From Bacteroidales bacterium (GTDB lineage: Bacteria; Bacteroidota; Bacteroidia; Bacteroidales; Tenuifilaceae), in the NCBI GenBank assembly GCA_003818205.1, contig RPRQ01000035.1, forward strand, positions 1 through 49,899: 49,899 nt of DNA. The letters run 5' to 3'. A program made the position numbers and the translations under genes. The notes below the pieces were generated by a model. It did not search any database. It worked only from the letters and a program-made list of their open reading frames with translations, and was not told the DNA's origin. Below, in pieces: positions 33,669 through 42,684 of this stretch. Every line of letters begins with the position of its first letter. The stretch's first letter is position 1.

Positions 33669-33866
33669 ATGAAGACTTTGATTCCTGCAATAATTCTGAT
33701 TGGAATAGCAGTATTAGGCATTGCAATTAAAATGATTTTTATAAAAGGTTCAACCTTTACCAAAACATGCGGTTCGGTTGACCCAAAAACAGGACAAAAA
33801 GTTACCTGTACATGTGGAGATGATGGCAGTAGGAAAAAATCCGATTGTGAAAATAAATACAACTAG
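33669..33866 (+). CDS. Small Cys-rich single-pass membrane protein
   Basis: The 65-residue protein has one N-terminal membrane helix (about 5-25). A short external part follows with four Cys in the order KTCGSVD, VTCTCGDDG, KSDCENKY. I do not recognise a family by name. The Cys arrangement could bind metal or form disulfides. It lies 80 bases after the HMA gene, past its terminator, and its stop overlaps that of the convergent epimerase-like gene by four bases. Confidence 0.65.
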   Translation: MKTLIPAIILIGIAVLGIAIKMIFIKGSTFTKTCGSVDPKTGQKVTCTCGDDGSRKKSDCENKYN

Positions 33867-34768
33867 TTTTTCACACTTTTCAACAAGGCCATTTTTATAG
33901 CATCGTCATAGCGCATAGGCTCAATCTTTAATAGTTTCGATAGGTTATTCGGTTTACAGATCACCTCAACTTTCATGCTATTTACCAAGTTAACGGCCAA
34001 TCTATAATGGGTTGATGTTACAAAATAAAGCCAGTACGATGATAATCGGGGGGTCATAATTGGAACTGTAAATATCATAAGCCTTGACTTTCTAATTTTT
34101 GCAAATCGAAGCATCATCTCCTTATAGGTAAGTACATCGGGTCCACCGATATCAAAACTCATATTAAAGGTTTGCTCTTTGAAAAGAGTTAAGGATAAAT
34201 ATTGAAGCACATCATCAATAGCAATTGGTTGGCATTTTGTTAAAACCCATTTGGGTGTAACCATCACAGGCAGTTTCTCTACTAGATCTCTGATTATCTC
34301 AAAGGAAGCACTTCCTGAACCAATTATGATTCCTGCACGAAGCGTTGTGAAATTATAACTCCCAGAAGAAAGAATATCTTCAACATTCTTTCGAGATTTA
34401 AGGTGTTTAGAAAGTTTTTCGTCGTTAACAATTCCACTTAAATATATTAGGTGTTTAATATTTGTTTTACTGATAGCATTCTTAAAATTCTCGGCCGATT
34501 CGGCCTCCATCTCATCAAATTTATTGGATGATGATGTCATTGAATGAACTAAGTAATAAGCGCCATCAATATCTTTAGGAATAGCATTTAAGGATTCAGG
34601 TTTTAGGGTATCAACCTCAATGACCTCAATTTTTGATTGGAAATCCTCTGACACAGAAAACCTATTCTTATCCCTTACCGTGCAAACCACAAAATGACCC
34701 TTAGCAATAAGCTGCGACAATAGCCGTTTTCCAATATACCCATTTGCACCTGTAAGAAGAATTTTCAT
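33863..34768 (-). CDS. NAD(P)-binding atypical SDR protein (NmrA/YbjT-like)
   Basis: The 301-residue protein has an intact Rossmann start KILLTGANGYIGKRLLS (glycines at 7, 10, 13). AYYLVHSMTS and HLIYLSGIVND are typical of the atypical short-chain dehydrogenase group that modifies or senses lipids or quinones; the conserved Tyr-x3-Lys pair of classical SDRs is not evident. The substrate is unknown. It lies 50 bases downstream of the TspO gene on the same strand, probably in one transcript. Confidence 0.83.
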   Translation of the reverse strand: MKILLTGANGYIGKRLLSQLIAKGHFVVCTVRDKNRFSVSEDFQSKIEVIEVDTLKPESLNAIPKDIDGAYYLVHSMTSSSNKFDEMEAESAENFKNAISKTNIKHLIYLSGIVNDEKLSKHLKSRKNVEDILSSGSYNFTTLRAGIIIGSGSASFEIIRDLVEKLPVMVTPKWVLTKCQPIAIDDVLQYLSLTLFKEQTFNMSFDIGGPDVLTYKEMMLRFAKIRKSRLMIFTVPIMTPRLSSYWLYFVTSTHYRLAVNLVNSMKVEVICKPNNLSKLLKIEPMRYDDAIKMALLKSVKN

Positions 34769-34818
34769 AATGAAATAATTATAAGGCTTAAGGATTCAAA
34801 TCATTAATTCTATCAGTC

Positions 34819-35292
34819 CTAATTCAGAAAATAGTATCCAGCGTTAAGTATTGTAGCAAAAGTCACCCACAAAAAGTAAGGCACATTTAGATAGGCAGCC
34901 AAAGGCTTAATTTTATAAAACATAACAATCATTCCGATAATAGATGCCCATAATATTATGATTTCGAATAGAGCAAATCCGATTAAATGATAATAAAAGA
35001 ATAGAAAACTCCAACCGAAATTCAGTACCATTTGAACCAAAAATATCAAGATTGCTTTGTTGCGCAATTTGCTTCGCTCCTGCTTCCAAATAAGAAAAAA
35101 AGAAAATCCAAGAATTAAGTAAAGCATAGTCCAAACAGGTCCAAAAACCCAATTGGGAGGGTTAAATGATGGTTGATTCAATGTGGCATACCATTCAGGC
35201 ACAGCCTGAGCTGTAAACATCCCTGCAATGGCTCCTAAGCTAAGGGGCAAGAGCAAGGAAATTACGAATTTTAAGATTAGTGACTTTTTCAT
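34819..35292 (-). CDS. TspO/MBR family tryptophan-rich sensory protein
   Basis: The 157-residue protein has five membrane segments and family motifs WYATLNQPSFNPPNWVFGPVWTMLYL, present at residues 34-59, and a Trp-rich third helix NFGWSFLFFYY. TspO proteins bind porphyrins or related ligands and modulate stress responses. Its partner downstream is the SDR-like gene. Confidence 0.92.
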   Translation of the reverse strand: MKKSLILKFVISLLLPLSLGAIAGMFTAQAVPEWYATLNQPSFNPPNWVFGPVWTMLYLILGFSFFLIWKQERSKLRNKAILIFLVQMVLNFGWSFLFFYYHLIGFALFEIIILWASIIGMIVMFYKIKPLAAYLNVPYFLWVTFATILNAGYYFLN

Positions 35293-35535
35293 CTCTTAAT
35301 TAACTCAAGTTGTTATAAATAAAAACTATTATACTAATTGATTAACGATTGATGATTGCTTTCAGCGAATCCGCAAGCTCGTTTAACGATTTAGTATTTG
35401 CATAGTAGGTTTTTCATATTAATTGAATATCAGATGTTTGATTAGTTATTACATTTCCTTCAAAAATCTAAAATCGTTGATCCTTGTTCTGAAATCACTA
35501 AAAAAAACAAGCAAATTAGATTAATTATGCAAAAA

Positions 35536-36285
35536 CTAAAAACTATATGATACCCCTAATGAAGCGTAGTGGAAAAGGGCAAAACCGTAAACCTCATCGT
35601 TATCAGCACCCCCTTCGAGAATTCGGTAACCGGCTCTTAATCCAATATGCTCATTAACCCGATATGTTGCAGCTATAAGCACATCCTCTGCTCTACCCTG
35701 CTTTGCGGCTAACGCATCGCCATCGATTAGCAATCCGAGGTTGTCGTTTAATTTCCACATTAGCCTAAAATTGATAATAGGCACAAATCCTACATTTGAT
35801 TTCTCACCCAATAAACCATTACTTTCGAGGGCTATCCGCGCATCTCTTATTTTAGCGGTGAACCCTAAACCAAAATTTAATTTTGATTTTTGAACAAAAT
35901 CATATCGGTAGGTCAAACGGTATGAATTGAATTTATAGGTAGCCTTAATGACTGAATTTGCGGGAAATAATTCCCCTGCAAAGGATATATCAGTAGGTAC
36001 GCTTCCCTCCGATTTTACTTCCAAGGGTGCATAAAGCAAAGACAGAGTATGACGAGATTTGATGGTATAGCTCGCTCTTAACCTATAGTAAATCTTTGAT
36101 TTGGCAGTCAAATCATCTTTCAATGAAAAAAGAGTTCCAATATCTCCAGGAATTCTAACATCATTGTAACCCGTAGTTACAAGTCCTGTTTCCAAGTCAA
36201 TATTAGCCTGAGCATTGATATCATTTACTTTAAAACTGAAGAGAAGTACAGTAATAATTACTACTTTAAAAATCTTGGTTTTCAT
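35536..36285 (-). CDS. Outer-membrane beta-barrel protein
   Basis: The 249-residue protein has a signal peptide (cleavage near DINAQA, residue about 25) and alternating beta-strands such as KIYYRLRASYTIKSRHTLSLLYAPLEV and YRLTYRYDFVQKSKLNFGLGFT (positions about 64-90 and 121-142). It ends with a terminal aromatic, YASLGVSYSF, the outer-membrane barrel signal. No specific family is recognised; a small porin or lipid-related barrel is possible. It is monocistronic. Confidence 0.8.
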   Translation of the reverse strand: MKTKIFKVVIITVLLFSFKVNDINAQANIDLETGLVTTGYNDVRIPGDIGTLFSLKDDLTAKSKIYYRLRASYTIKSRHTLSLLYAPLEVKSEGSVPTDISFAGELFPANSVIKATYKFNSYRLTYRYDFVQKSKLNFGLGFTAKIRDARIALESNGLLGEKSNVGFVPIINFRLMWKLNDNLGLLIDGDALAAKQGRAEDVLIAATYRVNEHIGLRAGYRILEGGADNDEVYGFALFHYASLGVSYSF

Positions 36286-36398
36286 GAATAATAAATATAA
36301 TGTTAATTACAAATAAACTCAAAAAGTATATTTATGTTAAACTTTAAATACTATTTTTTAAACAATTAAAACCTGAAAAGGTTTTCATTTCTTTTATT

Positions 36399-36643
36399 GT
36401 AACTATTCAGCAGTAATCGAATTGAACAAAAACCACGGAGACACGCTTGCCTGCCGCCTGCCTGCCGGTAGGTAGGGTAAGCAGGGAGAGCACGGAGAAC
36501 CACAACTTGTCCCGATTTATCGGGAGAGGCAATTATAAAAAAACGACTGAGTATCAAAATGCAAAAGAATTACTAACACGAAAAACATAAATATTTTCTC
36601 TGTGAAACTCTGTGCTCTCAGTTTCACCGTGGTGAATAGTTAC
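36399..36643 (+). repeat. Inverted-repeat element family 2, long copy (245 bp)
   Basis: It begins GTAACTATTCA (36399-36409) and ends with the exact reverse complement TGAATAGTTAC (36633-36643). Inside are ACCACGGAGACACG, a GC-rich palindrome (GCCTGCCTGCCGGTAGG) and GTCCCGATTTATCGGGA. Its first 150 bases recur at 49772 to the window end. The 525-base gap 36286-36810 holds this element and AT-rich upstream sequence of the fasciclin gene. Confidence 0.75.
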
Positions 36644-36810
36644 CTTATTATTTAACATTTTTTTCAACCTTTATTAGTTAGCATAGTACTATTCGCCCTT
36701 CAAAACATCAACAATTCTTAACATTTAAAAAATATTTTCATTTTTATTGAACAATTTTAAATACAAAATGTTTAACATTTAAATTTAAACATTAAACAAT
36801 AACGAACATT

Positions 36811-37317
36811 ATGAAAAAACTATTTGTAATTATGCTTGCGCTCGGTTTGTCAACTAGCGCATTTAGTCAGGGAAAAGATGTTGTTGATATTGCAGTTGGA
36901 TCAGCAGATCATACAACTTTAGTAGCTGCAGTTAAAGCCGCTGATTTGGTAACAACCCTAAAAAGCAAAGGGCCTTTTACCGTATTTGCTCCAACTAACA
37001 CAGCCTTTGAAAAATTGCCAACAGGTACTGTTGCCAACTTGTTAAAGCCAGAGAATAAGTCAAAACTGACCCAGATATTGACTTACCATGTTGTTAGCGA
37101 AAATCTTGATGCGGCAGCAGTATTGGCAGCGATTAAGAGTGGTAATGGACAAGTTGTTCTGACAACCGTAAGCGGTGGCAAATTAACAGCAACCCTTGAT
37201 ATGGGTAAAGTAAAATTAACCGATGAATCAGGAAGTTCTGCATACGTTGTAGTTGCTGATTTAAAAGGTACCAACGGAGTTGTTCATGTTATTGACGGAG
37301 TAGTTCTACCGAAGTAA
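36811..37317 (+). CDS. Secreted fasciclin (FAS1) domain protein
   Basis: The 168-residue protein has a signal peptide (MKKLFVIMLALGLSTSAFSQ) and a single FAS1 domain: ADHTTLVAAVKAADLVTTL, KGPFTVFAPTNTAFEKLPTG, LTYHVVSE and a closing NGVVHVIDGVVLPK. These domains mediate adhesion or small-ligand binding outside the cytoplasm. It is one gene with its own terminator. Confidence 0.95.
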   Translation: MKKLFVIMLALGLSTSAFSQGKDVVDIAVGSADHTTLVAAVKAADLVTTLKSKGPFTVFAPTNTAFEKLPTGTVANLLKPENKSKLTQILTYHVVSENLDAAAVLAAIKSGNGQVVLTTVSGGKLTATLDMGKVKLTDESGSSAYVVVADLKGTNGVVHVIDGVVLPK

Positions 37318-37336
37318 TTAAATCAAATTTAATTTA

Positions 37337-37373
37337 AAAGCTCTTTGAATTAGTTCAAAGGGCTTTTTTCTTT
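37337..37373 (+). terminator. Rho-independent terminator of the fasciclin gene
   Basis: AAAGCTCTTTGAA (37337-37349) pairs with TTCAAAGGGCTTT (37354-37366) around TTAG, followed by TTTCTTT. Confidence 0.9.
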
Positions 37374-37465
37374 GACAAGAATTTAAAGGAACAAATTCTT
37401 TATTTCCTTGAACTAACGTATATTCGTAGTTGTTTAACAAAAAATAGGTTAATACTAAAAAAACT

Positions 37466-37666
37466 ATGGCATTAAGTAAAAGTGCTGACAGGCTCAGACA
37501 CTTAATTGAGAAAGCTATTGAAGATCATAAAATTACTCGTGAAGAGTATGAACAAATAATTATGATGGCTACTGAAGATGGTTATATTAACTCACAGGAA
37601 AAAGCCTTACTTCAAGTTCTTCAGGATATGATTGAAAATAAACTAGTTAAATTCGTTGCTTCTTAG
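37466..37666 (+). CDS. Small helical protein of unknown function
   Basis: The 66-residue, charged, all-helical protein starts MALSKSADRLRHLIEKAIED and continues with ITREEYEQIIMMATEDGYINSQEKALL. The DGYINSQEKALL part recalls TerB-like or EF-hand-like helical repeats, but the match is weak. It has no signal or membrane segment. The next gene, on the other strand, is TerC, so a link to metal handling is possible but unproven. Confidence 0.6.
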   Translation: MALSKSADRLRHLIEKAIEDHKITREEYEQIIMMATEDGYINSQEKALLQVLQDMIENKLVKFVAS

Positions 37667-37752
37667 CTCAGAATTCTCTTAAGTCAACTGGGCTATCTAA
37701 TAGTTGAACATTATGGGTATCAAAATGCCTCAAAAAAATCAGCCGTTAGGAA

Positions 37753-38679
37753 TCATTGGATTTTAATATTCGATTTGGTTATTTTCAATGAAAAGAAAAC
37801 GCTTGCAGCTATTATGGTTGCAATAAAAATTAGCGACCACTCAATGGGGATTTTATAGATGTCAATCAAAAGCATTTTAAACCCTACAAAGACAAGAACA
37901 ACAGCAAGACCATAGCTTAACAACCAGAAACGATGAACTATCCCAGCCAATGCAAAGTAGAGCGAACGCAGTCCCATAATGGCAAAAATATTGGAGGTGT
38001 AAACTATAAACTGATCCTGAGTAATTGCGAGTATTGCAGGAATGCTATCCACAGCAAAAATAAAATCGGTTGTTTCGATGAGTATTAGAACCAGAAACAA
38101 GGGAGTTGCGTATCGCTTATGGTCGATGTTAACAAAGAACTTATCATCATGCAAGTCATGAGTTACGGGCATTATCTTCTTAAACATTCTAATTAATGGA
38201 TTTTTGTCAGGCTCGATTTTAATATCGCTATGGCTAAACATTTTGTAGCCCGTGTAAACCAAGGCTATTCCAAAAATATAAATGGTAAAGTGAAACTTCT
38301 CAATAAGTGCGACCCCAGCAAAAATAAATATTGCACGCATTACCAAAGCTCCTAAAATACCCCAGAAAAGCACTTTGTGCTGATATTTGGAGGGAATCTG
38401 AAAGTAGGAGAAAACCATTATGAATACAAAGATATTATCGATGCTCAGCGCCTTTTCGACTAAATACCCTGTAAAAAACTCAAGCGCTTGCTGCTGTCCT
38501 CTCCAGTAGTAGATAATCACATTAAAAATCAACGCAAGGGCTATCCAGACAAAAGTCCAACTTATTGCCTCTTTTATTGAAACTGTGTGAGACTTGCGAT
38601 GAAATACCCCAAGGTCGAGCGCTAACATCAGTAGCACGAAGAGGTTAAAGAAAATCCAAAATTCTATTCCTGTTGACAT
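37753..38679 (-). CDS. TerC family integral membrane protein
   Basis: The 308-residue protein has about nine membrane segments. Family markers are LDLGVFHRKSH near the start, EFFTGYLVEKALSIDNIFVFI (about 86-106, with the conserved acidic E and D of the membrane core) and ETTDFIFAVDSIPAILAIT later. TerC/Alx proteins export manganese or assist metal loading of exported proteins; the tellurite name is historical. It is monocistronic and convergent with the small helical gene. Confidence 0.93.
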   Translation of the reverse strand: MSTGIEFWIFFNLFVLLMLALDLGVFHRKSHTVSIKEAISWTFVWIALALIFNVIIYYWRGQQQALEFFTGYLVEKALSIDNIFVFIMVFSYFQIPSKYQHKVLFWGILGALVMRAIFIFAGVALIEKFHFTIYIFGIALVYTGYKMFSHSDIKIEPDKNPLIRMFKKIMPVTHDLHDDKFFVNIDHKRYATPLFLVLILIETTDFIFAVDSIPAILAITQDQFIVYTSNIFAIMGLRSLYFALAGIVHRFWLLSYGLAVVLVFVGFKMLLIDIYKIPIEWSLIFIATIIAASVFFSLKITKSNIKIQ

Positions 38680-38827
38680 TTCTATAGTTTTACAAATAAA
38701 ACAACACTATAAAACCAATTGTTTAGACAAAACAAGTTGTAATTAAACAAGATGTATAAAAATTATCTGTTTTCTTCAATAGATGATGAAGAAATTGAAT
38801 TTAGAATTAATTATAAATTCTAAGAAA

Positions 38828-38864
38828 ATAGACAATCACAACTATTTCTGCTGTGATTGTCTAT
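38828..38864. terminator. Long perfect hairpin after the nqr operon
   Basis: ATAGACAATCACA (38828-38840) pairs over 13 bases with TGTGATTGTCTAT (38852-38864) around 11 bases. It lies 38 bases past the nqrF stop. On the minus strand it is followed by TTTTCTTAG, so it is probably the nqr operon terminator. Confidence 0.8.
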
Positions 38865-38902
38865 GTAAAAGATTTTTTAAAACCTCTTACTTTCGGGTAT
38901 AC

Positions 38903-40162
38903 TTACCCCCCAAAATCATCGAAAGCAATATTCTCTTTGGGAACACCCAGTTCATCAAGCATTTTGAATACTGCATCGTTCATCTGCGGAGGACCGCATA
39001 GATAGAATTCAATCTCCTCGGGTTCGTCATGCTTACTCAAGTAGTTATCGAGCAATACCTGATGAATATAACCAACATATCCTGTCCAGTTATCCTCCAG
39101 CAAAGGCTCTGATAGAGCTAGATTGAATTGAAAATTTGGAAACTCCTTTTCCATCGCTCTAAACTCATCCTCGTAAAAAACCTCTCTCGACGAGCGGGCT
39201 CCATACCAATAGCTAACCTTCCGCTTTGTCCCTTCGGTTTTAAACAGATGGAAAGTATGCGAGCGTAGCGGTGCCATACCTGCACCTCCACCAATATACA
39301 CCATCTCCTTATTGGTTTGCTTGATATGGAATTCGCCGTAAGGGCCCGAAATGGTCACCTTATCGCCAGGTCTTCGAGAGAAGATATATGAAGAGCATAT
39401 CCCAGGATTAACCTTCATAAAGTCATTCTTTGCCTTATCCCATGGTGGTGTTGCGATACGAATATTAAGCATAATAACATTCTTTTCAGCAGGATAGTTG
39501 GCCATGGAGTAAGCACGGTAAATTGGCTCAAGATTCTTCATCTTCATATCGAACATCTTGAAACATTCCCAATCCACTTTATACTTCTCGTCAACATCAA
39601 TATTCTTAAAATCGACCTCACACTTAGGAACGTCTATTTGGATATAGCCACCGGGTAAGAAGTCTAAATTTTCGCCATCGGGTAGTTTAACCTTAAACTC
39701 CTTGATATAGGTTGCAACATTGTTATTGGAGATAACCTCACACTCCCACTTCTTAATTCCAAATATCTCCTTTGGAACTTTTATCTCCATATTCTCACGC
39801 ACCTTTACCTGACAGCCTAGTCTCCAGTGGTCGTGTATCTGCTTACGACTAAAAAAGCCAACCTCGGTTGGGAGAATATGACCTCCGCCACTTGTAACCT
39901 GACAGCGGCACATACCGCATGTTCCACCACCACCGCATGCCGATGGCAAAAATATCTTTTCATTCGAAAGGGTTGATAGAATGGTTGAACCCGATTCAAC
40001 ATCAAGTTTAATATCATCGTTAATGCTAAGCGTTACTGGTCCTGATGGGGCAAGTTTTGCTTTTGCATACAAAAGCATTACGACCAAAAAAACGATGACA
40101 ATCAGAAATATCAATACGCCCAAAGTAAGTAAAAGGGCCAAATTATCGGTTAAAAGAATCAT
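38903..40162 (-). CDS. nqrF: Na+-translocating NADH:quinone reductase subunit F
   Basis: This is the NADH entry subunit of the sodium pump. The 419-residue protein has an N-terminal membrane helix (about 8-32). A ferredoxin-like domain with [2Fe-2S] Cys C76, C82, C85 and C117 (SACGGGGTCGMCRC) follows. Next is a ferredoxin-reductase FAD domain (RAYSMANYP) and an NAD domain (GGGAGMAPLRSH, CGPPQMND). It ends in FDDFGG, as in other NqrF. It is the last gene of nqrABCDEF; repeat copy D separates it from nqrE. Confidence 0.96.
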   Translation of the reverse strand: MILLTDNLALLLTLGVLIFLIVIVFLVVMLLYAKAKLAPSGPVTLSINDDIKLDVESGSTILSTLSNEKIFLPSACGGGGTCGMCRCQVTSGGGHILPTEVGFFSRKQIHDHWRLGCQVKVRENMEIKVPKEIFGIKKWECEVISNNNVATYIKEFKVKLPDGENLDFLPGGYIQIDVPKCEVDFKNIDVDEKYKVDWECFKMFDMKMKNLEPIYRAYSMANYPAEKNVIMLNIRIATPPWDKAKNDFMKVNPGICSSYIFSRRPGDKVTISGPYGEFHIKQTNKEMVYIGGGAGMAPLRSHTFHLFKTEGTKRKVSYWYGARSSREVFYEDEFRAMEKEFPNFQFNLALSEPLLEDNWTGYVGYIHQVLLDNYLSKHDEPEEIEFYLCGPPQMNDAVFKMLDELGVPKENIAFDDFGG

Positions 40163-40198
40163 AATCTAATACTGTTAATCGTTACTTTTATTTTTATT

Positions 40199-40330
40199 GG
40201 AATATTGGAACATTGGGGTTTCTTCTAAGTTTGATAATCCCAACTTGCAATTAGAAAAGCATCATTACATTATTCCACCATTGCCTTCGGCGAACTCCCA
40301 CCGGTCGGTTCCATTGTTCCATTATTCCAC
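40199..40330 (+). repeat. Inverted-repeat element family 1, copy D (core only)
   Basis: GGAATATTGGAACATTGGGG and TTTCTTCTAAGTTTGATAAT with ACTTGCAATTAGAAAAGCAT match copy E almost base for base. GCCTTCGGCGAACTCCC and CCGGTCGGTTCC follow. No terminal ACGTSAG ends are seen. It sits between nqrE and nqrF. Confidence 0.65.
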
Positions 40331-40379
40331 TCCATCCCTCTATCACAACCCAAACCAGAATTAACATATCCGTTTTGAC

Positions 40380-40997
40380 CTAAATCTTGATACCCATAAA
40401 ACTCATAAAGGCAACGGCCATCAAACCGGTTAAAATAAATGCAATACCTAGCCCTTTTAGTGGCGCAGGTATATTCGAGTAGGTTATCTTTTCGCGAATT
40501 GCAGCAAAACCCACAATGGCTAAAAACCAGCCTATACCTGAGCCGAATGAGTAAACAGTAACCTCGGCAACACTTGTGTATTCGCGCTCCTGCACGAACA
40601 GGGCAACACCAAGAATAGCACAGTTAACGGCTATTAGTGGAAGAAAAATTCCCAAAGCATTATACAGCGGTGGGCTAACCTTTTCAACCACCATCTCAAC
40701 AAGCTGAACCATTGCAGCAATTACAGCGATAAAGATGATAAAGCTTAAGTAGCTTAAATCAACATCGGCATAATCGGCACCAAGCCAAGTTAGCGCACCT
40801 TCTTTTAAAAGATAAGTATCAACAAACCAGTTGAGAGGAGCAGTAATAACCAGTACAAATGTTACGGCTATGCCCAGACCAACGGAGGTCTTAACTGTTT
40901 TCGATACTGCCAGATATGAGCACATCCCGAGGAAGTATGCAAATATCATATTATCAATAAATACCGAACGAACAAACAGATTGAATAAGCTATCCAT
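40380..40997 (-). CDS. nqrE: Na+-translocating NADH:quinone reductase subunit E
   Basis: The 205-residue membrane subunit has six helices. It carries FIDNMIFAYFLGMCSYLAVSKT near the start (about 13-34) and NCAILGVALFVQERE in the middle; the Cys residues in these two motifs coordinate the intramembrane iron centre shared with NqrD. The gene follows nqrD by 9 bases. Confidence 0.95.
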   Translation of the reverse strand: MDSLFNLFVRSVFIDNMIFAYFLGMCSYLAVSKTVKTSVGLGIAVTFVLVITAPLNWFVDTYLLKEGALTWLGADYADVDLSYLSFIIFIAVIAAMVQLVEMVVEKVSPPLYNALGIFLPLIAVNCAILGVALFVQEREYTSVAEVTVYSFGSGIGWFLAIVGFAAIREKITYSNIPAPLKGLGIAFILTGLMAVAFMSFMGIKI

Positions 40998-41006
40998 AGT
41001 AGTATT

Positions 41007-41621
41007 CTATTTTTCGATTAAATCACGATTCTTACTCCTTTGAACCCAGATTATTGTTCCTATGGTTATCAACGCCATAGGAGGAAGAATCATTAATCCA
41101 TTATCAATATAACCCGCATCGTAGAACGATTGTGGGATTACCTTATGACCGTAAAAACTTCCTGAGCCCAGCAGCTCACGGAAAAAAGAGACGATTACCA
41201 GAATTAGCCCATAACCAATTCCATTTCCTATCCCATCGAGAAACGAGGGCCAAGGTTTTTGAGCCATGGCAAACGCCTCAAGGCGACCCATCAGAATACA
41301 GTTGGTTATAATCAACCCAACAAAAACCGAAAGTTTTTGGCTAACATCGTAAACGTATGCTTTTAGCAATTGGTCAACGATAATAACCAATGCCGCAATT
41401 ACAACAAGTTGAACAATAATTCTTATTCGTGGCGGAATGGTATTTCGTAACATCGATATAATTAAATTCGAAAATGCTGTTACCACGATTACAGATAACG
41501 CCATAACAATTGCGGGTTTCATTTGAACGGTTACCGCTAGGGCAGAACAAATCCCAAGTACCTGAACCGTAATTGGATTCTCCCTATTGAATGGTGCCTT
41601 AAGTAGTTTGAAATTACTCAT
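41007..41621 (-). CDS. nqrD: Na+-translocating NADH:quinone reductase subunit D
   Basis: The 204-residue membrane subunit, paralogous to NqrE, has six helices. Key stretches are VQVLGICSALAVTVQMKPAI (about 19-38) and IITNCILMGRLEAFAM, whose Cys residues belong to the intramembrane metal site with NqrE. It lies between nqrC (30-base gap) and nqrE. Confidence 0.95.
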   Translation of the reverse strand: MSNFKLLKAPFNRENPITVQVLGICSALAVTVQMKPAIVMALSVIVVTAFSNLIISMLRNTIPPRIRIIVQLVVIAALVIIVDQLLKAYVYDVSQKLSVFVGLIITNCILMGRLEAFAMAQKPWPSFLDGIGNGIGYGLILVIVSFFRELLGSGSFYGHKVIPQSFYDAGYIDNGLMILPPMALITIGTIIWVQRSKNRDLIEK

Positions 41622-41651
41622 AGTGCTGTTTATATTGAATGAACATCAACC

Positions 41652-42350
41652 TTATTTTCGGATTTTTGAGAAGTAAACAGTGTACTCCTTAATGCAATCG
41701 TGAACCATTGCCTCAAGGCCCTTGCTTGTTATTGTACCCCCTGAAATTGCATCAACACCATGCATATCGGAGTCGGGAGCGCCACCTTTAACAACCATTA
41801 CCGAGATAAAACTACCCTCGTTGTTTAGAATGGTTTTGTTAATAAACTGATTTTGAAATGGTGGAGTATTTATCTCAGCACCTAAACCAGGAGTTTCGCT
41901 TTTATGTCCAAAACGAGTTCCAACAATTGTGTTTAAATCCTCTTTAAACGAAACATAACCCCAAATTGGTCCCCATAAGCCTTTTCCTCTAACAGGAACA
42001 ATGTAATACTTCTCATTCTTTTCACTCATGCAGATAAAAATAGGAAGATTTTTATCCTCCGATTTCTTCTTATTCTCAACCTGCATTTCTAAATCAAAGG
42101 CATTAACACCCTCCTTAACTTCACCTTTGCTATTAACCACCAACGATTCCGTAATATATTTTTTGTATAGGACTTCAGCATTCTTTGGGGTTGATTCAAT
42201 ATGAACGGAGATAAGAATATTCTGCATCTTCTCTACCCTTTGATTATACTCCTGCATTGGTTTTAAAAGTACAGCAACAATTGTAAGAGCAATTGCAACC
42301 AGTATAACCATTACAGAAGAGTAGATAAATATGTATCGATTACTGAACAT
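41652..42350 (-). CDS. nqrC: Na+-translocating NADH:quinone reductase subunit C
   Basis: The 232-residue protein has one N-terminal helix (about 9-30) and a periplasmic FMN-binding domain. The covalent FMN site is SGGTITS, with T206 as the expected attachment residue (the usual motif is SGAT). GLWGPIWGYVSF and GHKSETPGLGAEI are typical. The gene is separated from nqrB by repeat copy E, which is unusual for this tight operon. Confidence 0.95.
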   Translation of the reverse strand: MFSNRYIFIYSSVMVILVAIALTIVAVLLKPMQEYNQRVEKMQNILISVHIESTPKNAEVLYKKYITESLVVNSKGEVKEGVNAFDLEMQVENKKKSEDKNLPIFICMSEKNEKYYIVPVRGKGLWGPIWGYVSFKEDLNTIVGTRFGHKSETPGLGAEINTPPFQNQFINKTILNNEGSFISVMVVKGGAPDSDMHGVDAISGGTITSKGLEAMVHDCIKEYTVYFSKIRK

Positions 42351-42365
42351 ATCAATTGTTTTTAA

Positions 42366-42684
42366 AAAGTGAGTTCGATATAAGAGATATTATTATTTTG
42401 CTGTTTATTAATGTGTTAATATTAGTTTGTTGGAATGTTGGAGTATTGGAGTATTGGAATATTGGGGTTTCTTCTAAGTTTGATAATCACACTTGCAATT
42501 AGAAAAGCATCATTCCAGTGTTCCATCATTCCATTATTCCATCCCTCCACCATTCCACCATTGCGTTCGGCGAGCTCCCTCCGGTCGGTTTCATCATTCC
42601 ACCATTCCATCATTCCATTTACACCAATTAAGTAAAGCATTACTATTCTGTTGTATAAATTGTTTATTATGCCAAACTGACGTT
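42366..42684 (-). repeat. Inverted-repeat element family 1, copy E (319 bp) between nqrB and nqrC
   Basis: The left end AAAGTGAGTTCGATATAAGAG and the right end AACTGACGTT belong to the terminal repeats of this family. The core has GGAATGTTGG/GGAGTATTGG units, TTTCTTCTAAGTTTG, and CCATCATTCC units. The right end overlaps the nqrB stop codon (42683-42685). The short open frames across it are not genes. Confidence 0.8.

Noticed and set aside
36366-36557. 63-residue frame in the gap before the fasciclin gene
   Set aside because: It lies in the family 2 repeat; the Arg/Ala/Tyr-rich translation is that of the GC-rich palindrome.
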